Shown here one piece after another: positions 62,199 through 64,000 of a stretch of 64,000 nucleotides of DNA. The notes below the pieces were generated by a model that was given only the letters and a program-made list of their open reading frames with translations, did not search any database and was not told the origin of the DNA. How positions within the stretch are numbered: position 1 is the stretch's first letter; every line of letters begins with the position of its first letter. Source of the stretch: an uncultured Eubacterium sp. (GTDB taxonomy: Bacteria > Bacillota > Clostridia > Lachnospirales > Lachnospiraceae); NCBI GenBank assembly GCA_947642745.1, contig CANRTU010000016.1, positions 1-64,000 of the forward strand, read 5' to 3'. A program made the translations under genes and the position numbers.

Positions 62199-64000
62199 TT
62201 AGTGTTCTGTTACATGCCTGCTAACCGCAGATTTTATATTTATATTTTTTTCTTTATCTATAAATCCCGCACTGGTTCTGCATATCACTCTGTCAAACAT
62301 CATAAACATCGCCGGAAGGATAAATGCTACCACTACAAAACTGATAATCGCTCCTCTTGACAGCAGCACGCACAACGAACTGATCATATCAATACTGGAA
62401 TACAGACCCACGCCAAACGTTGCCGCAAAAAAACTTAATGCGCTGACAAATACAGACTGTATGGACCCATTCAGTGCGCTGGAAATGGCCTGCTGCTTAT
62501 CCGCTCCCCAGTATCTTGCTTTTTTATATTTATGGGTCATCAGAATAGCATAATCCACTGTGGCGCCCAGCTGGATCGTACCAATTACTATGGATGCGAT
62601 AAATGGTAATACGGTTCCTGTGTAAGCCGGAATTCCCATATTAATAAAAATGGCAAATTCAATTACACTGACCAGGATAAACGGCAGTGAAATAGATTTT
62701 AACACAACCGCAATAATAATAAATATAAGTATAATAGAAACCGTACTGACAGTTTTAAAATCCTTATCGGTGATTGTGATCAGATCCTGTGTACATGGCG
62801 CTTCCCCGATAAGCATTGCGGAAGTATCATATCGTTTTATAATTTCTTTGATTATATCACACTGTCTATTTACCTCATCAGAAGCCGTTTTATATTCCGA
62901 GGCCACAAACATGATCTGTCTGTTTCCATTATCCAGCGCTTCTTTGATCCTGTCCGGCGCCATTTCCTTTGGAAAGGCCGGACCCAGAACTGAATCCAGA
63001 CCAAGGACCAGCTTTACGCCTTTTACCTCTTCCAGTTCCCGCAACATACTTCTGGCCTGCTTTGCATCCAGACCACTGTCCGCAATAATCACATGGGTGG
63101 CTCCCATGTTAAAATTTTCCTCCAGTTTATTATTGGCCATAACACTTTCCAAATGATCCGGGAGTGTTCCCACCAGATCATAATACACCCGGTTATGCGT
63201 ATATCCATATAATGCCGGCCCTAAAATAACCAGAAACAGCGCCAGAAAAATGACATATTTTTTTGTTACAAACTCACCGATCCTGCCAGTATCCGGCAGA
63301 ATTGCCCGGTGTCTGGTTTTTTCAATCGCTCTGTCAAATGTCAGTATCAGAGCCGGAAGAATGGTTACGCAGCCAGTTACACCCAATACTACACCTTTTG
63401 CCATTACGATACCCAGATCCAGTCCAAGTGTAAATGTCATAAAACACATTGCCAGAAAGCCGGCCACTGTTGTGATAGAGCTTCCCACCACAGAGGCTAC
63501 GGTATTGGAAATGGCATGTGCCATCGCACGGTTTTTATCTCCCGGAAACCGTCCCTGGTTTTCCTGGTAGCTATGCCATAGGAAAATCGAATAATCCATC
63601 GTTACTGCCAGCTGGAGGACTGCTGCCAGCGCCTGTGTAATAAAAGAAATCTCGCCGGCAATAAAATTGGTGCCAAGATTATATACAATTGCCATCCCGA
63701 TACTGAGCAGAAAGAACACTGGAATCAGGAAAGAATCCATGGTCAGTGCCAGTACCACCGCTGATAATGCGGAAGCAATGACCACATACATAATCGCTTC
63801 ACTATTACATATTTTTTTAATATCTGCCACAACTGACGACATACCGCTTAGAAAACACTGCTGGTCTGTCAGTTCACGTATCTCTTCTATTGCCTGTAGC
63901 GTCTCATCCGCCGACATGGAAGTATCCATCATAACGATCATCAGTGTGGTATTTTTTTCTTTATTTTCAAAAGCTTTTTCAATATCTTCCGGCAATAGTT
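62199..64000 (-). CDS. MMPL/RND-family transporter (partial)
   Basis: Large membrane protein with two sets of RND helices: ISFITQALAAVLQLAVTMDYS and IGTIQLGATVDYAILMTHKY each carry the conserved Asp-Tyr, and a large extracytoplasmic loop lies between. The reading frame continues past the window end at 64000, so the N-terminus is missing. At least 598 residues are visible. It is probably an exporter of a lipid or hydrophobic compound, with the heptad-repeat protein as partner. Confidence 0.9.
   Translation of the reverse strand, partial: LLPEDIEKAFENKEKNTTLMIVMMDTSMSADETLQAIEEIRELTDQQCFLSGMSSVVADIKKICNSEAIMYVVIASALSAVVLALTMDSFLIPVFFLLSIGMAIVYNLGTNFIAGEISFITQALAAVLQLAVTMDYSIFLWHSYQENQGRFPGDKNRAMAHAISNTVASVVGSSITTVAGFLAMCFMTFTLGLDLGIVMAKGVVLGVTGCVTILPALILTFDRAIEKTRHRAILPDTGRIGEFVTKKYVIFLALFLVILGPALYGYTHNRVYYDLVGTLPDHLESVMANNKLEENFNMGATHVIIADSGLDAKQARSMLRELEEVKGVKLVLGLDSVLGPAFPKEMAPDRIKEALDNGNRQIMFVASEYKTASDEVNRQCDIIKEIIKRYDTSAMLIGEAPCTQDLITITDKDFKTVSTVSIILIFIIIAVVLKSISLPFILVSVIEFAIFINMGIPAYTGTVLPFIASIVIGTIQLGATVDYAILMTHKYKKARYWGADKQQAISSALNGSIQSVFVSALSFFAATFGVGLYSSIDMISSLCVLLSRGAIISFVVVAFILPAMFMMFDRVICRTSAGFIDKEKNINIKSAVSRHVTEH

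Overview
The window looks like a chromosomal segment of a Gram-positive anaerobe of the class Clostridia, most likely family Lachnospiraceae. This rests on strong AGGAGG-type ribosome binding sites, moderate-to-low GC, an ecfA1-ecfA2-ecfT-truA block, a VanW/PG-binding-4 protein, an MMPL exporter paired with a heptad-repeat exoprotein, and accessory families common in gut Clostridia (DUF5688, ArdC-like peptidase, DUF4422). This is a judgement from gene content; no database was searched.

Positions 1-20,050 are an integration hotspot. A complete tRNA-Pro(CGG) sits at 2-75. Its 3' half (anticodon loop to T arm/acceptor) recurs at 16,973 and 20,013, so two elements lie in tandem. Element 1 (about 34-17,014) looks largely intact. 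Its left part has small accessory genes and an XRE-controlled operon: AAA+ ATPase, TPR protein, an M48-like protein lacking its zinc ligands, and two membrane proteins. Its middle has an HNH endonuclease, an ArdC-like peptidase, a YqaJ-type exonuclease and a partner protein. Its right end has a gene II/X-type replication initiator, an XRE regulator, an excisionase and a tyrosine integrase. I see no type IV secretion genes and no conventional relaxase. Element 2 (about 16,973-20,050) is a remnant with an integrase pseudogene, a small excisionase and a frameshifted PD-(D/E)XK (Rpn-like) gene.

Positions 20,394-48,059 are one long minus-strand locus of 23 genes for surface sugar synthesis and transfer. 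It encodes pseudaminic-acid-type nonulosonate enzymes (PseB, PseC, two GNAT acetyltransferases, a NeuB/PseI synthase, an SpsF/PseF-like cytidylyltransferase). It also encodes modifying enzymes (two PIG-L deacetylases, a formyltransferase, an ATP-grasp ligase, three methyltransferases, an SDR, an aldo/keto reductase and a class III aminotransferase). The transferases are three DUF4422 proteins, two GT4, one GT2, a CDP-glycerol-transferase-like GT-B with a propeller-like tail, and an MptE/sialyltransferase-like protein. No Wzx/Wzy or ABC exporter is present, so flagellin or other cytoplasmic protein glycosylation is my preferred reading. The ATP-grasp gene carries a G10 tract, a strong candidate for phase variation. 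A terminator hairpin at 36,722-36,776 splits the locus into two transcription units.

Positions 48,490-64,000 are mostly core genes, nearly all on the minus strand: truA, ecfT, ecfA2, ecfA1, trmL, a class I/II aminotransferase with an Lrp/AsnC regulator, a HypE/ThiL-like AIR-synthase family protein, a VanW protein, a small membrane protein, a DnaQ-type exonuclease, nth, and a heptad-repeat exoprotein followed upstream by an MMPL transporter that runs off the window. One TPR membrane protein is on the plus strand.
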